From NCBI RefSeq assembly GCF_000143415.4, contig NW_003314261.1, positions 372,001 to 436,000 of the forward strand: a DNA stretch of 64,000 nucleotides, in the 5' to 3' direction. Made by a program: the position numbers and the translations under genes. Source of the stretch: Selaginella moellendorffii. Lineage: Eukaryota > Streptophyta > Lycopodiopsida > Selaginellales > Selaginellaceae. Positions within the stretch are counted from its first letter, which is position 1. Each line of letters begins with the position of its first letter. The notes beneath the pieces were generated by a model. The model searched no databases. It was not told the origin of the DNA and worked only from the letters and a program-made list of their open reading frames with translations. Below are positions 22,701 to 33,536 of the stretch, piece by piece.

Positions 22701-23337
22701 TATCATCATTTGTGCACCCGTAATGTTTTTCTGTGTTTTGGAAGTGCAACGTCCAAGAATGGCAATCTGGGAGAGAACGATTGCAAAAGAGGAGGGCTTT
22801 GCTCCTTCCAACTTCATCTCCTGGAAGAAAGTGAGGGCAAATTTTGCATGGCTATTGTGATAAATGCTGAAAGAGTTACAGGCTTTCTTGACGTCTTGGT
22901 ATCAATTCTTGTACCCTTTTCAGAGCAGATTCGAATTTTGAGATTTTTTATTTGTTAGATTTTTCTACCATATACTAGAAACTCTAGTGGGACTCAGACT
23001 TCAGTGTCAGAGGCACATGTTGAAATCCGAAAGTTCTGATGAAAGCGCTGGATAACCGCTGTCCACAGCTTTCGTCAACCCATCGATATCAGTTACCATT
23101 CTCCATCAGGCATGCAGCGTCACCCACGTATTCGGCATGAATTAATGCAAAGGCAGGCGACATTGCAAGCTATCTCTGGCTATAAGTCGATCAGCAGGAA
23201 TGGGTTTAGTACTGGGTCGGCTCGTGTTCTTGTTCATGTTTGCTTTGCTCGTGAATTCAGTTCGAGTTGTTTCTGGAGTCTGTACAAAGTCTGGACTGAT
23301 AATCGTTCTGTGTGTCTTACTAGGTTCGAGGAACAAG

Positions 23338-24726
23338 TAGGAATGCATCCACATTCGATTCCGCAGCCCAGTTCGACTACATTGTTGTTGGCGGGGGTGC
23401 TTCTGGCTGCCCAATAGCAGCCACACTCTCAGTGAAGTTTGTGGTGCTGCTTCTGGAGCGGGGAGGCTCCCGTTATGGCAGAAAAGATTGCGAGCGCAAG
23501 GAAGGATTCCACGTGAACCTCTTCAAAGCCGACAACAAAACCTCACCGGCTGAAGCATTCCTGCCGGGGGATGGCGTCCCGGGCCACAGGGGGCGAGTCC
23601 TCGGCGGGGAACACCAGTCAAAGTAGGTCAACCACACGCCGGCTCCTTAGTCAAAATAGTCAAGTTTAGTAAACTGTGGTAAACGGCAGAGCAGGCCCGG
23701 AGCTGGATTCGCTCGAACGGGAGAGGAAGATGGCTTTCAAGCCCGCCATCCCGGCTTGGCAGCGGTCTCTGAAGCGGGCGCTGGTGGAGACCGGGCTGCC
23801 CGACAACGACAAGCTGGGCACCAAGGTTGGCGGCGTGATCTTCGACAGCGATGGCGTCCGGCACTCCTCGGCGGATCTCCTCGAGTATGCACATCCCAGC
23901 AAGTTCGAAGTGTTGCTGTACGCGACGACATCTCTGGTCTTCAGGTACACTTCTTCTTCTTCCCGCACTGTTCTTCGATTTTTCTGCTGTTTAGGTGTCA
24001 TAAGTTTGTCTCTTAGGCAGCGGAGCTCCACGAGCTGCTGGAGTCCAGTTTATGGATGAATTTGGCAATGAACACAGAGCGATTCTGAGCTCCAAACCCA
24101 GTAGCGAGATCATCCTCTCCGCGGGTGCTCTTGGCAGCCCGCAGTTGCTGCTCCTGAGCGGAATTGGAGATGCCCAGGATCTGCAAAAGCTTGGGATTCC
24201 GTCGTGAAAGCATTTGCCCAGTATGGGCAAGGGGATGGGGGAGATACCCTAGCAATGCCATAGTCAACGTTCAACGCCAGGGAGCGCACTATTCGTTGCT
24301 CGAGGTCGTTGGCATCCACGCCTCTGACCTCCTGATAATGGTTGAAGGGCTATCCGCGATGCTCCTCGAGACGAGCTTGAGCTCGCCCCTGGAAACACCT
24401 GCGATCTTCTGCACAAGCCGCGAGTAGGGATCCTTGAGTCGATCCGCAGATTTCTGGAGGGTTTGCAGATCGATCACCTGGCCAGGGCTTTTCATCAGCG
24501 AGACGAGCGCCTGCATTTCGAACGCAACACGAGCTCCAGCGTTCCGAGACTCGACTTACAGCCCCGAGTCCCGTGGATCGCTGGGTCGCTGGGGGATCTG
24601 GCGGCCGCGGTGGGAGGTTTGATCCCGAAAGATGTGGACAACGACACCTGCAGAAACACCCTGACCACCATCTGGCATACCCACGGCGGCTGTGTTCAAG
24701 TCTACACCAGCTTCTACATGAAATAA
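23338..24726 (+). pseudogene. GMC oxidoreductase (HOTHEAD/mandelonitrile-lyase-like) pseudogene
   Basis: The FAD-binding start is clear at 23,370-23,470 (FDYIVVGGGASGCPIAATLS, then LLLERGGSR), followed by the GVPGHRGRVLGGE motif near 23,575. Just after this, the frame closes at a TAG near 23,624 where functional genes continue into a conserved glycine-threonine-serine stretch. Later plus-strand segments encode FDSDGVRHSSADLLEYA (23,840), [20 protein letters not shown] then [14 protein letters not shown] and a stop (24,100-24,207), and finally IPKDVDNDTCRNTLTTIWHT then HGGC (24,628-24,695), the active-site histidine region. Between them, 24,516-24,289 reads as GMC-like sequence on the opposite strand. 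Stops, frame changes and rearrangement mean it is non-functional. Confidence 0.8.
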
Positions 24727-27374
24727 ACTTTGGTTTAGTTAAGCCTTGAGCCTTTCAAGGGTCAACACAGGGTTTACAAAGCGTCAACACATAGTCTGCA
24801 AGCTACCATCATGATGCTGGGAAGGTTGGCTAGTCCAATCCTTGTTCCGACTGTTTGAATTTTGAGTATTTATTCATGCATTGGGTACATCATGGAGCAA
24901 AACGAAAGAATTGTTACATGGGCGTGAAGTTTTAAAAAGCAAAAAGCAATAGTAATATATAGCTTATATGGACTAAAATGTCTTCAAGATCGCACCGGGA
25001 ACGTCCATGAGCAGCTTGGCAGCGGGAACTTGAGTGCCAGGAGCCGGAGCTACCTGACTGAATCTACTGAGTACCTTTGGAAGCTCCAGCCATTAGCATT
25101 TTTTAAAATTTAAATTTAATTTCTAGTAAATTATAATCTATTAAAAACAGTAAGTAATTCAAATCAGAATTAAAATGATGAGTGCGCCAATGTCATGTAG
25201 ATGCTAGAGAGAGCTTGTATAGGAGCTAGTTAAGGGTATATATATTACTTGGCTTTCCTCAAATATTTCATATTTGTTCATATCCACTTTAGCCCTGTCA
25301 CTCCGCATATAAGAAATATATTCAAGTGGATATACAAAAAGCATATTCTTAGTGTGGACACGTGGATAAATATAAACCGTGTGGATTGTTTTCAATGCAT
25401 AAAAGGTTTGTTTTCCTTTATAGGAATTCAACTATTTGTTTATCTTGGTTTTCAGTATGGAAGAAATAGCTTCTTTTTAAGAAGCTATAGAACAAGTAGC
25501 TTCTTCAAAGAAGCTTCTTCAATAATGACAGTCGTTAGTAGATTGTACAACTCTGTCAAAGGTATTTGTATAGTTCAAGAACAATCTACTTAACAAATTA
25601 TACGATGCTTATGTAGCTATGAGTATATTAGATTGCCACCAACTATTAAATTTATATATAATTTTGACTTAAAGTCCTTATACAATCCTTGCACTAGTCT
25701 ACATACAGTTATTAGATGAAACATCTCCTACAACAGAAATTTTGTACTATTTGGTATGCCAATATTTTTATATCCCTTAATTTACGTTATATGAAGATTA
25801 ATAAACAACTTAGAAAAGGGTAATTACTTGGATGAGAGATTTTATCCTTAAAGGTTCCAAAAATGCATGGTGACAATATATTTAAATCCTATACCATGAT
25901 CAAAAACCATCTAATATCTTGAGATAATAACTTAAATTGCTATGATAAAATCTTTAAGTCCATTTTCTCCCATCACCACCATCATCATCAGCATAACCCA
26001 CACCAGTTCTAAAGCTGTTCACTTCTAGAGCATACTTTGACAATTTTATATTCCCACACAATTTTTTAATCTTAGCCAATGCTAGGCAAAGGAAACGAAG
26101 CATGGCAAAGAAAAACGTCTTGCTTCCAAGGTCTTGGATTGGAGAAGATTTTATTGCCCGCTTGCCCTACTTATGTTGAGATCACTCTTTCAAAACTGAT
26201 TCTGCTGCATTGAGAGAGAGAAATGAAACACAACCCAGATGTTGAGTAATCACTTTCACCCAACGTAATCACTAGAGCATGCCCCAACATGATCAAGCAC
26301 CACACGCTCACCACCAAGACAGCAAAACCCTAGACGTCCCCCATCCAGTCGTGCAGTGCTATAGTGTGCATGGCAGCAACCATTGCTGTATAGCAAGCCA
26401 GGTCAGAGCAGTGCCATTGGCAATTGAGGCCGTGGCCATTGGGCAAGGCCACGGCCACAGCCAGGCTGTGGCTAACTGGCTGGCTATGGTTGCCACAGGC
26501 AGAAAAGTCAACTTTATTATTGAAATTAGACCATTCAATTTTCGGTGGTGCCCGAGAAATGACAAACTCTTTTTGGAGATACCAAAACCTGCCATCCCGT
26601 GGATCTTGGGGTGTATGAAGTTCTAAACAAGACAGTAGAGTAGTTGGTGGAATCGGAGTTGTTTCAACTTAGAAATAAAACTTCAATTGACGAGACAATT
26701 CTTCAAAGGACCAGAGAAGAAAATAGTGAAATAAAAATATTAATGGGCATTTTTCTGATGTGTCTCAGGAATTTAATGCTATTGGTTCAAGTAGGCCCCT
26801 ATAAACTGGACATGGTGAGCTTCTTCGTGAGATGAGGAGCAAAAGGATTTGTGCATTGAAAACTTGAAATGGAACTAAGTGTGGCCATTTAATTTAGAAT
26901 TAATGAGCCATGCAGCTTTTAATGAATAAAAAAATGAATATAGCAATTCAAACAACTAAAAACTCAAAAAAGCTAATACTTTGTACACGGTATTCTATAG
27001 CTTGTAGAAAAGCTATCAAAAGTATGGTTTTATACTGAGATAGTAATTATCTTGTTTAAACCATAGCAGTTGTCCCAAGAATGAAGACATATATCCAACT
27101 CAGTTGCATTAACTACTGCTTCATGGGATTTAGTACCTTGTTGGAGTCTTGTCGACGAGAACAGAGCTCGTCTTTCTTCTTCTTTTTTTCTCCCTTCACC
27201 TCCATGGTGCTATGATATGAACATTGCCATTGTTTTAGTTTTAGTTCGTGAACTATTTCTCCAAGTCTCCACTGCCACGGCATGTCCTAATCCTTTCCAC
27301 AGATCATAATCTTCACTCATCAATGAAAAACTTTTCTCTTTTTCTTTTGGTTTTGTCTCCCAGTTACTAATTGA
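24727..27374. other. AT-rich intergenic region
   Basis: No gene I can support. Perfect hairpins lie at 25,466-25,488 and 25,498-25,515. A short GC-richer patch at 26,280-26,625 has open frames on both strands without recognisable content. The last 200 bp form the 3' flank of the PPR gene, repeated near 20,690. Confidence 0.5.
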
Positions 27375-29411
27375 TCACCAGTAGTCTCCGCATGAGCAGC
27401 CTCCATTGTCACTACTAAAGCGATGGAACCTGCTGGAATCCCGAACCACAATCTCTCTTCTAGCAAGTTTAGCTATGAACTTTGTAGCAGTGTGACAGTC
27501 CGTGCAAACTCTTAAGTTCTTGGTCACCCACACCGGAGTTCCTGGAGGACTAGCAACAAGAGCAAAAGATATCGCTAGCCGCTCACTGTGAAAGCACAGA
27601 CTCTTTTCCTTTTCCTCTTGATTTCCACCCCATAGCACCTGGCTTGTATCTGGTACATAGCCTGCTTGTTTCATCCGTGAGTGCAAACTTTTGAGCTCCT
27701 CGTGGATCTCATGGTAGCATTCGTGAGAGGAGTCGCCAGCCACAAACTCGTGGATCTCGTTCCCAACTTCGACAAAGCTGCAACCCGGTCTCTGTGTAAC
27801 CCCTGTCTCCCTCATGAGCTTTCTAACTTTCACAACATAATCCCATCTCCCGGCGGCAGCACAAAAGTTGGAGACCAAGATGTAAGGCCCCGGGGACTTG
27901 GACCCGGTAAGTTTGAGAAGAATCTCTTCCACTACTCGCATTCCCACTTCCAATCTGAGGATAGCTTTGCACGTGCCGAGCAGGGCTATCCACGGAACAA
28001 TATCGGCCTCGAAAGGCATCGTTCGTATGAGTTCTTCGGCTGCTTCGAGCTGTCCCGAGCGACCGAGAAGATCGATCAAACAGTGGTAGTGCTCAACAAG
28101 CGGTGAAATATCCCGTTCGTCACCCACCATAGCCAGAAAAAATCGATGCCCCTGAGAAAGCGACCCTGCATGGCTGCAAGCGTAGAGAATGCTGGTGAAG
28201 GTGACTTCACTTGGTTGGATTCCCTCCAGTTCCATTCTCTGAAAAACCGACTGTGCCTCTTCACTATGCCCATGTTGGGCATATGCAGAAATCATAGCAG
28301 TCCAGGACACGATACTCTTCCCCTTTGTGGAATTAAACACGTCCCTGGCCTCGTCCAGCCTCCCGCATTTGCCATACATGCTCACCAGAGAGTTTCTCAC
28401 GGGAAGAAGTGCGTCCAACCCTTGGGAGATGATGTCTTCGTGAATCATCCGGCCAGTTGCGAGACATCCCGCACAGGAGCATGCGTCCAGGACGCTGATG
28501 TACGTGATCTCATCGGGTACCACTCCCTGCTCGACCATTTTCCGAAAGTATTCAAGCGCTGACTTTGAGTGGTGCCGATGCCCAACCCGGGCATATGCAG
28601 TGATCACTGCAGTCCAAGAAACACGATCTCTTGCCGGCATATTTTCGAAAACCTTGGTCGCTTCATCAAGGCTCCCACACCTGCTATACATGCTCACAAG
28701 AGAATTACAAACACCAACATCAGTTGCGTATCCACAAGCAACGAGACGAGCATGGATCGACCGACCTTGGACGAGCAACGAGGACGCGCTCAAGAGGTTG
28801 GAAAAAGTCATCTCGTTGGGCTTCACTCCTTCGAGATCCATACGTAGGAACAGAGCACGAGCCTCACGGTGGTCGCCACACTGCACGCACGCATCAATCA
28901 TCGACGTCCAGGAGATCACATTCCTGTCAGGCATGACGGAGAAAACGTACCTCGCGCTCTCCAATCTCTGGCACTTGCTGTAGAGATTGATGAGCGAGTT
29001 CGCAACTGTGGTGTCAGATCCAAACCCGCTGCAAAGAGCTCTCGCGTGAATCTCCTGGCCAATCTCTAGGCACCGCAATTGCGCACAAGCCGCTAGAACG
29101 CTGAGAAACGTGACCCTGCTCGGCTTGACCGCCATCTCCTGGAACAAACCAATTGCCTCAATCAAATGCCCGTTCACGGCATATGCCGCAATCATGATAT
29201 TCCAGGAGTACACATTCTTGGGTCGAATTCCATCAAAGACAGCCTTCGCGTCTTCGATGCTGCCGCATTGGCCATACATTTTCACAAGAAGATTTTCCAG
29301 AAATGTAGAGACCTTGTGGTACCTGGCCGAGATCTGTGCATGAATCGCTTTGCCGTGGTCGAGCTCCTGGATCTCTCGCAGCCGCGACGCATAGTACTCC
29401 ACCTCGCCCAT
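27375..29411 (-). CDS. DYW-class pentatricopeptide repeat protein
   Basis: An intronless ORF of 678 aa starting at the ATG at 29,411. It holds about a dozen PPR motifs of PLS type, seen as repeated NLLVKMYGQCGSIEDAKAVF-, NSLVSMYSRCGSLDEATKVF- and VSWTAMISAYAQHGHSEEA-like units. E and E+ motifs follow (CKAILRLEVGMRV, YILVSNFCAAAGRWDYVVKV, GCSFVEVGNEIHEFVAGDSS). The C-terminal DYW deaminase-like domain has HSERLAISF (HxE zinc ligand and catalytic Glu), CTDCHTATKFIAKL (CxxC), and ends CSCGDYW. Such proteins perform C-to-U editing of organelle transcripts (family knowledge). No clear targeting peptide is visible at this start. A degenerate copy of its 3' part lies at 20,690-21,410. Confidence 0.93.
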   Translation of the reverse strand: MGEVEYYASRLREIQELDHGKAIHAQISARYHKVSTFLENLLVKMYGQCGSIEDAKAVFDGIRPKNVYSWNIMIAAYAVNGHLIEAIGLFQEMAVKPSRVTFLSVLAACAQLRCLEIGQEIHARALCSGFGSDTTVANSLINLYSKCQRLESARYVFSVMPDRNVISWTSMIDACVQCGDHREARALFLRMDLEGVKPNEMTFSNLLSASSLLVQGRSIHARLVACGYATDVGVCNSLVSMYSRCGSLDEATKVFENMPARDRVSWTAVITAYARVGHRHHSKSALEYFRKMVEQGVVPDEITYISVLDACSCAGCLATGRMIHEDIISQGLDALLPVRNSLVSMYGKCGRLDEARDVFNSTKGKSIVSWTAMISAYAQHGHSEEAQSVFQRMELEGIQPSEVTFTSILYACSHAGSLSQGHRFFLAMVGDERDISPLVEHYHCLIDLLGRSGQLEAAEELIRTMPFEADIVPWIALLGTCKAILRLEVGMRVVEEILLKLTGSKSPGPYILVSNFCAAAGRWDYVVKVRKLMRETGVTQRPGCSFVEVGNEIHEFVAGDSSHECYHEIHEELKSLHSRMKQAGYVPDTSQVLWGGNQEEKEKSLCFHSERLAISFALVASPPGTPVWVTKNLRVCTDCHTATKFIAKLARREIVVRDSSRFHRFSSDNGGCSCGDYW

Positions 29412-29520
29412 CAAGTGTTTGTTTCATTCCTATCTTTTAGCTTCCAAGAAGAAAGCAAAGAAGACCCAGAAGAAAAGATCGATAGCTAGGTAGGGCCGAA
29501 CAAGAAGTTAATCTTCCAAG

Positions 29521-30160
29521 ATGTTCCAACAATCGGTCGTTACCTCCAGCTGCAACGCAAGCCGCCCGTGGGCCAAGTCGCGGCGATCGCAACGCGTACC
29601 TCCGATGAGCTCGCTAGATCTATCGATCGATCGATCGGAGTCGGGGAAGAAAATCTGGTACTGTTGCTCGAGAGTCACGAGGAGCGGAACCGCTACGTGG
29701 CAAATCATGAACAAGAACGTTTTCTCGTGGACACTCATGATCGCAGGATTTGCCCAGAACGGGCATTGCGTGAGGGCGGTGGAGCTCTCTTCCGGGGAGA
29801 TGGACGTTCCACCGGAAGATTACCTTGTTCTTCGTTCTTTCGCAAGGCTAGCATTTCCCTTATCACAGCAAGGTCATCACTCACATTCCCATTCACGGGC
29901 AGGCAGGCAAATGGATCCATCTCTTGACAAGGTGGAGCTCCAGCAGCAGGGAGGTGAGTCAATCTATGGAGTTTTCCCTATTTCCAGCACTGATCTCATT
30001 CAATCCAGGCATGAGACCCACCCGCGCTCGAAGAGCTTCTCGTGGCATTGATCCCTGAGAGCGTCCAGTCAAGCCCAGCTCAATGGAGAGCTCGTAGAGG
30101 ACTTTACGGCAAGAGTCCAAGGCAACGCTGGTGACGCTATAAACTCGATTCCGACGATGA
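29521..30160 (+). pseudogene. Collapsed copy of the PPR/UPL intergenic block
   Basis: In plus orientation this matches, in order, pieces of the reverse-complemented region 51,120 to 48,100: the leader of the long PPR gene (VPTI-type segment), its first PPR repeat (NKNVFSWTLMIAGFAQNGHC), the PPR/UPL spacer (HIPI and GGAGCTCCAGC blocks), and the start of the HECT ligase gene (SLIPESVQ- and AQLNGELVEDF-like codons). Almost all of the 2.4-kb PPR body is missing. The reading frames are broken, so it is non-functional. Confidence 0.75.
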
Positions 30161-31598
30161 GTTTTCCTTTCTTCTCTGCACGAAAATCTTCTCCTTTTTT
30201 CCAGTCTCTGGCTAGTTTTTTGGCGTGGGGATCGTGTTGTTAGCCTTGGAAGTTCTTGCTGCGGCTAAAACCGAGGATTGGTATTCTTCCAAGACGATGA
30301 GCTACGTGTGAGAGATATCTTACGGATGTCTTCAACAGGCTGCTCTGTGACTTTAAGGTTCCTGTGGCATTGCTCACCCGCAAAGGCATTATCGGCAGAA
30401 ACTCCGTACGACTACCATCTTGGCTCTAGGGCTTGTACTGCTCTTGGACTTGGAGGTCGATGGTAGAGGGTGTTTGAGTCTTGGCATGTTTGGTTGTGTT
30501 CTTGTGGAGGAGGTATCTCCAGAGCTCGTTGCAGATGAATGCCACTTTTTGGTGTTGAGGGTGAACTGACGTCCAAGGTAGGTATTGGTAGGTTTTGGAA
30601 AAAACTACCAACAATTCTCAACAACCATAGCCATAAAAGGACTACCAAGGATTCAAAAGGGATGCATCTACTGCCATAGCCATGCAAACACAATCCTACC
30701 ATTGCCTTTGTGGATGGGGATACCTGATTTTGGGCCTCTAACACTCCTCCTTACAAAGCATATCAATGGCCCCTTTTGCCTTTAACTGTGCACATCCTAA
30801 ACCCTAAATAAATGATGGATGAAGCTTTTGCAGATGCAATCCTAAGTGATGTCTAAACCTCATTTCATTCTTGGTTGAGGTTAAATTCCACATATGTGAT
30901 GTCATGTTGAGTCTACAAGTTATTTTGTATCAAAGGTAGAACACTACTCTCTTTGGACCTCAATGATCTCATTCGAATCTATAAATATTCTAGACATTCA
31001 CTTTTTCAAAGGCCCATGCTTTGAAAAATGCAGGTGCCTAGACTCCACCACCTTTCAAAAGCCACTAAACACAAACCAATATCTTCCATGGAGCTCCACA
31101 CATCCTCAACACTTTTGTTCATGCTGAACTTTGGCATTACCTCCCCTATGAGAGAATAACTTGTAGCTTTGTGCACATGGATACCCAGGAGCCTTCCTTT
31201 CCAAAGCTTTCCAGACAATCCATTATATGGACCAAGATAGTGTGCTCTATGCTCCATCACACAAATATAGTAGCAATGCCCCCACGCAGCACTTGGTGTG
31301 GGGGATACCCTAAACCCTAAACAGGTGATTTCATCTGCCATCTTTGAAAGACAGGCGCAATGCCAGAATCACAAGTTTGAGTTGCACTCAGACTCTTGTA
31401 TCCTCGTGTGATCACACGGTGCTGTGATTATGCAAGATCAAAAGACCACTATATGCAATCCACATCCTTTATGTGCCGTTGTCATGTTGTAATCGAGAGC
31501 AAGTAGAAGAAACAAATGAATAAGGGATGACTACTTATATGCTCTCTTACTTATGTGAGTTTGTGTGGTGGCCATGTAAAGATGCCAATGTAACAAAA
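30161..31598. other. Spacer with no supported gene
   Basis: Low-information sequence. A reverse-strand ORF, 31,341-31,006 (111 aa), may be the degraded downstream part of the Penelope-like element at 31,599 because it follows on the same strand, but it shows no recognisable motif. Confidence 0.4.
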
Positions 31599-32025
31599 TT
31601 ACCGTTGGTTACTCCACAGCAGCGATGGAGAATGTCTCTTTATAGAGTTGTAGAGGCTTCCATAGCCAGCCAACCAGCATTCCAAGCTCTCTTTTTCATC
31701 CCAAATTCCCATGCCATCGTCAATATATCTGTTAAGATATATTGGCCATTTAGAAGAGGTGGCCTTAAACTTGTCCTTGAGGGAACAGAAAAAAAAGGCA
31801 AGCATACACCACAGAAAAGTTAGACCCCATAGCAGTGCCTTGGATTTGAAGAAAACAACTCCCATTGAACGTAATATAATTGTGTTGACCATGCTAAAGT
31901 GTGCTTGCATTGAATCTCCAAAATTCCTATATACAAACTTGTAGAGGCGATAGAGTCCCTCACGTGTGGGAATGCTTGGGTAGAGTGACTCCACATCAAA
32001 AGTGAAGAGGACTCAATCTTTTGGG
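31599..32025 (-). mobile_element. Penelope-like element reverse transcriptase remnant
   Basis: On the minus strand, FTFDVESLYPSIPTREGL (about 32,010-31,955) is the RT palm motif A form used by Penelope-like and telomerase-related RTs. Farther on, in a shifted frame, LQIQGTAMGSNFSVVYACLF (about 31,845-31,785) matches the QGTAMG motif of the same group. YLNRYIDDGMGIW (about 31,727-31,688) supplies the catalytic YIDD box. Order and spacing are correct. One frameshift in the QGTAMG region, and the absence of upstream and downstream domains, show it is dead. LTR-element and LINE RTs carry different versions of these motifs, which is why I assign Penelope-like. Confidence 0.7.
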
Positions 32026-32044
32026 ATGAAATTTGGAAAGGATT

Positions 32045-33536
32045 ATGTTGGAGTCCATAAGAAAGGTAAAGGAAAATTGCAAAAAGTTCTTGCAACGCTT
32101 GTATCCTGAGGGAGTCATTCCAGTAGATGCCTTGATGGTGTGCCTGGCAGCAGTTTTCATATCCAGGTTTTACATTTTGAGAGAAGCTCGCTCTGCAGGC
32201 GTCAAAGTTACCCCGCTCGTCTGGCTTTTTAAACAAGTAAGATTCGTGTTTGGTTTGTGAGGGAGCTACAATGTTTGTGTTGTGCAGGTATACTTTTCGT
32301 ACTTGAATTATGATCCATGGTGGGAGCTGACGAAGAGGATACTCGGTCTGATCGGCAATTCATCCGACATTGAAGCTGCAAGCACCATCTTTTCTGACAT
32401 GCTCGATGAGTTGAAACTACAGGTAGGCTGGGACGGCATTGTGATAAGACGAATGCCAAGAACTATCGCGTTTATTGGAGAACAGGTTTACGAGCAAGAC
32501 TGTGAATGAGGTGAACCGGTCGATGCTAGACAAGCTCGTCTTAGCTCTGCGTGAGATGAAGTTCGAAAAGACCATAATATCTGGGACAGGCCGGCATTTG
32601 ATAAGGATGCTAGACTCCCATTCAGGCTCCGTGAAAGACATACTCAGCTATTATGTGTACTCAGACTTTGGGGGCTTTTCTAGCGCTGAATCTATCAAGG
32701 AGTACACAATGAAGTTTGTGACAGACGTGGACGATTTCGACTTCAGCACGATCTTTGGTGTTTACAGAGGCAGATACAAGTTTTACGTGACAGTGTTAGA
32801 GATGTTCTTACGGGATTCAGAGGAGCAACCATTGGTCGCCACAGACTATTTCATGAAGAAGGCAGATGATTTGTGTAGGCGACCAGGCCCTGCCCTCTCC
32901 ATCAACAGATCTGTGTGGGACGATGTTGTGAAGTTCTTTGCACTACCATCATTCCATCCCGGGTGTTGGGAGGTGGTCATAACTTTATTGCTGCTGTGGG
33001 TGTACACGGGAGTTCCTGTAAACCTGGCAGTCACGGACAGTGATTTGAAATTTGTACAAGCAGGGATCGGCAGGCCAAGAGGGACTGTGGCGAGCAGCTA
33101 CAAGACTTTGCATTTCAAACCGGATGCAGATTTCTGCTCGGCTCCTCCTCAGAATGCAACACAGGTTTCCCTTCAAACTGTTGAGATTGGAGAACCACTC
33201 GTGGTGAGGGCTTTGTGGAACTATCTCACAGCCAGTGGAGACATACAGAAGCTGATCAAGGATATGGGTGTTTGCAACAAATCAGACCTAGGGGTGAAGT
33301 TCGAAGCATATTCCGCTCCCTTGCTTTTGGAGTTTTTGGACAATAAAGCACAAGTGGATTTTATCCCAGAGGTCTACAAGGAAAAAGTGGATGTGGTCTA
33401 CAAGCATCCTTTACAAGTGCCAAGGCCAAATGATTGTGAGATGGTACAGCAAATGCCATGGCCAAACGACTGTGAGATGGTACAGCAAATGCTTAAAGAG
33501 GACGATGGGATGACTTTTCTGACATGGCTAAAGTAG
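32045..33536 (+). CDS. Unrecognised three-exon gene, 460 aa
   Basis: Exons are 32045-32236, 32288-32422 and 32481-33536. The last acceptor (TTGGAG) was chosen because it is the only nearby site that keeps frame from KLQ into NRFTSKTVNEV. Two hydrophobic segments are visible, DALMVCLAAVFISRFYIL (about residues 30-47) and WEVVITLLLLWVYTGV (about 265-280). The rest is mixed alpha-type sequence with no motif I know. The C-terminus contains a near-perfect repeat of PNDCEMVQQM. It lies immediately beside the Penelope-like remnant, so its promoter must lie in or beyond that remnant. It may be a lineage-specific protein; I propose no function. Confidence 0.6.

Noticed and set aside
25498-25525. Heat-shock element (alternating GAA/TTC)
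   Set aside because: Spacing between the triplets is irregular and no gene start lies nearby.
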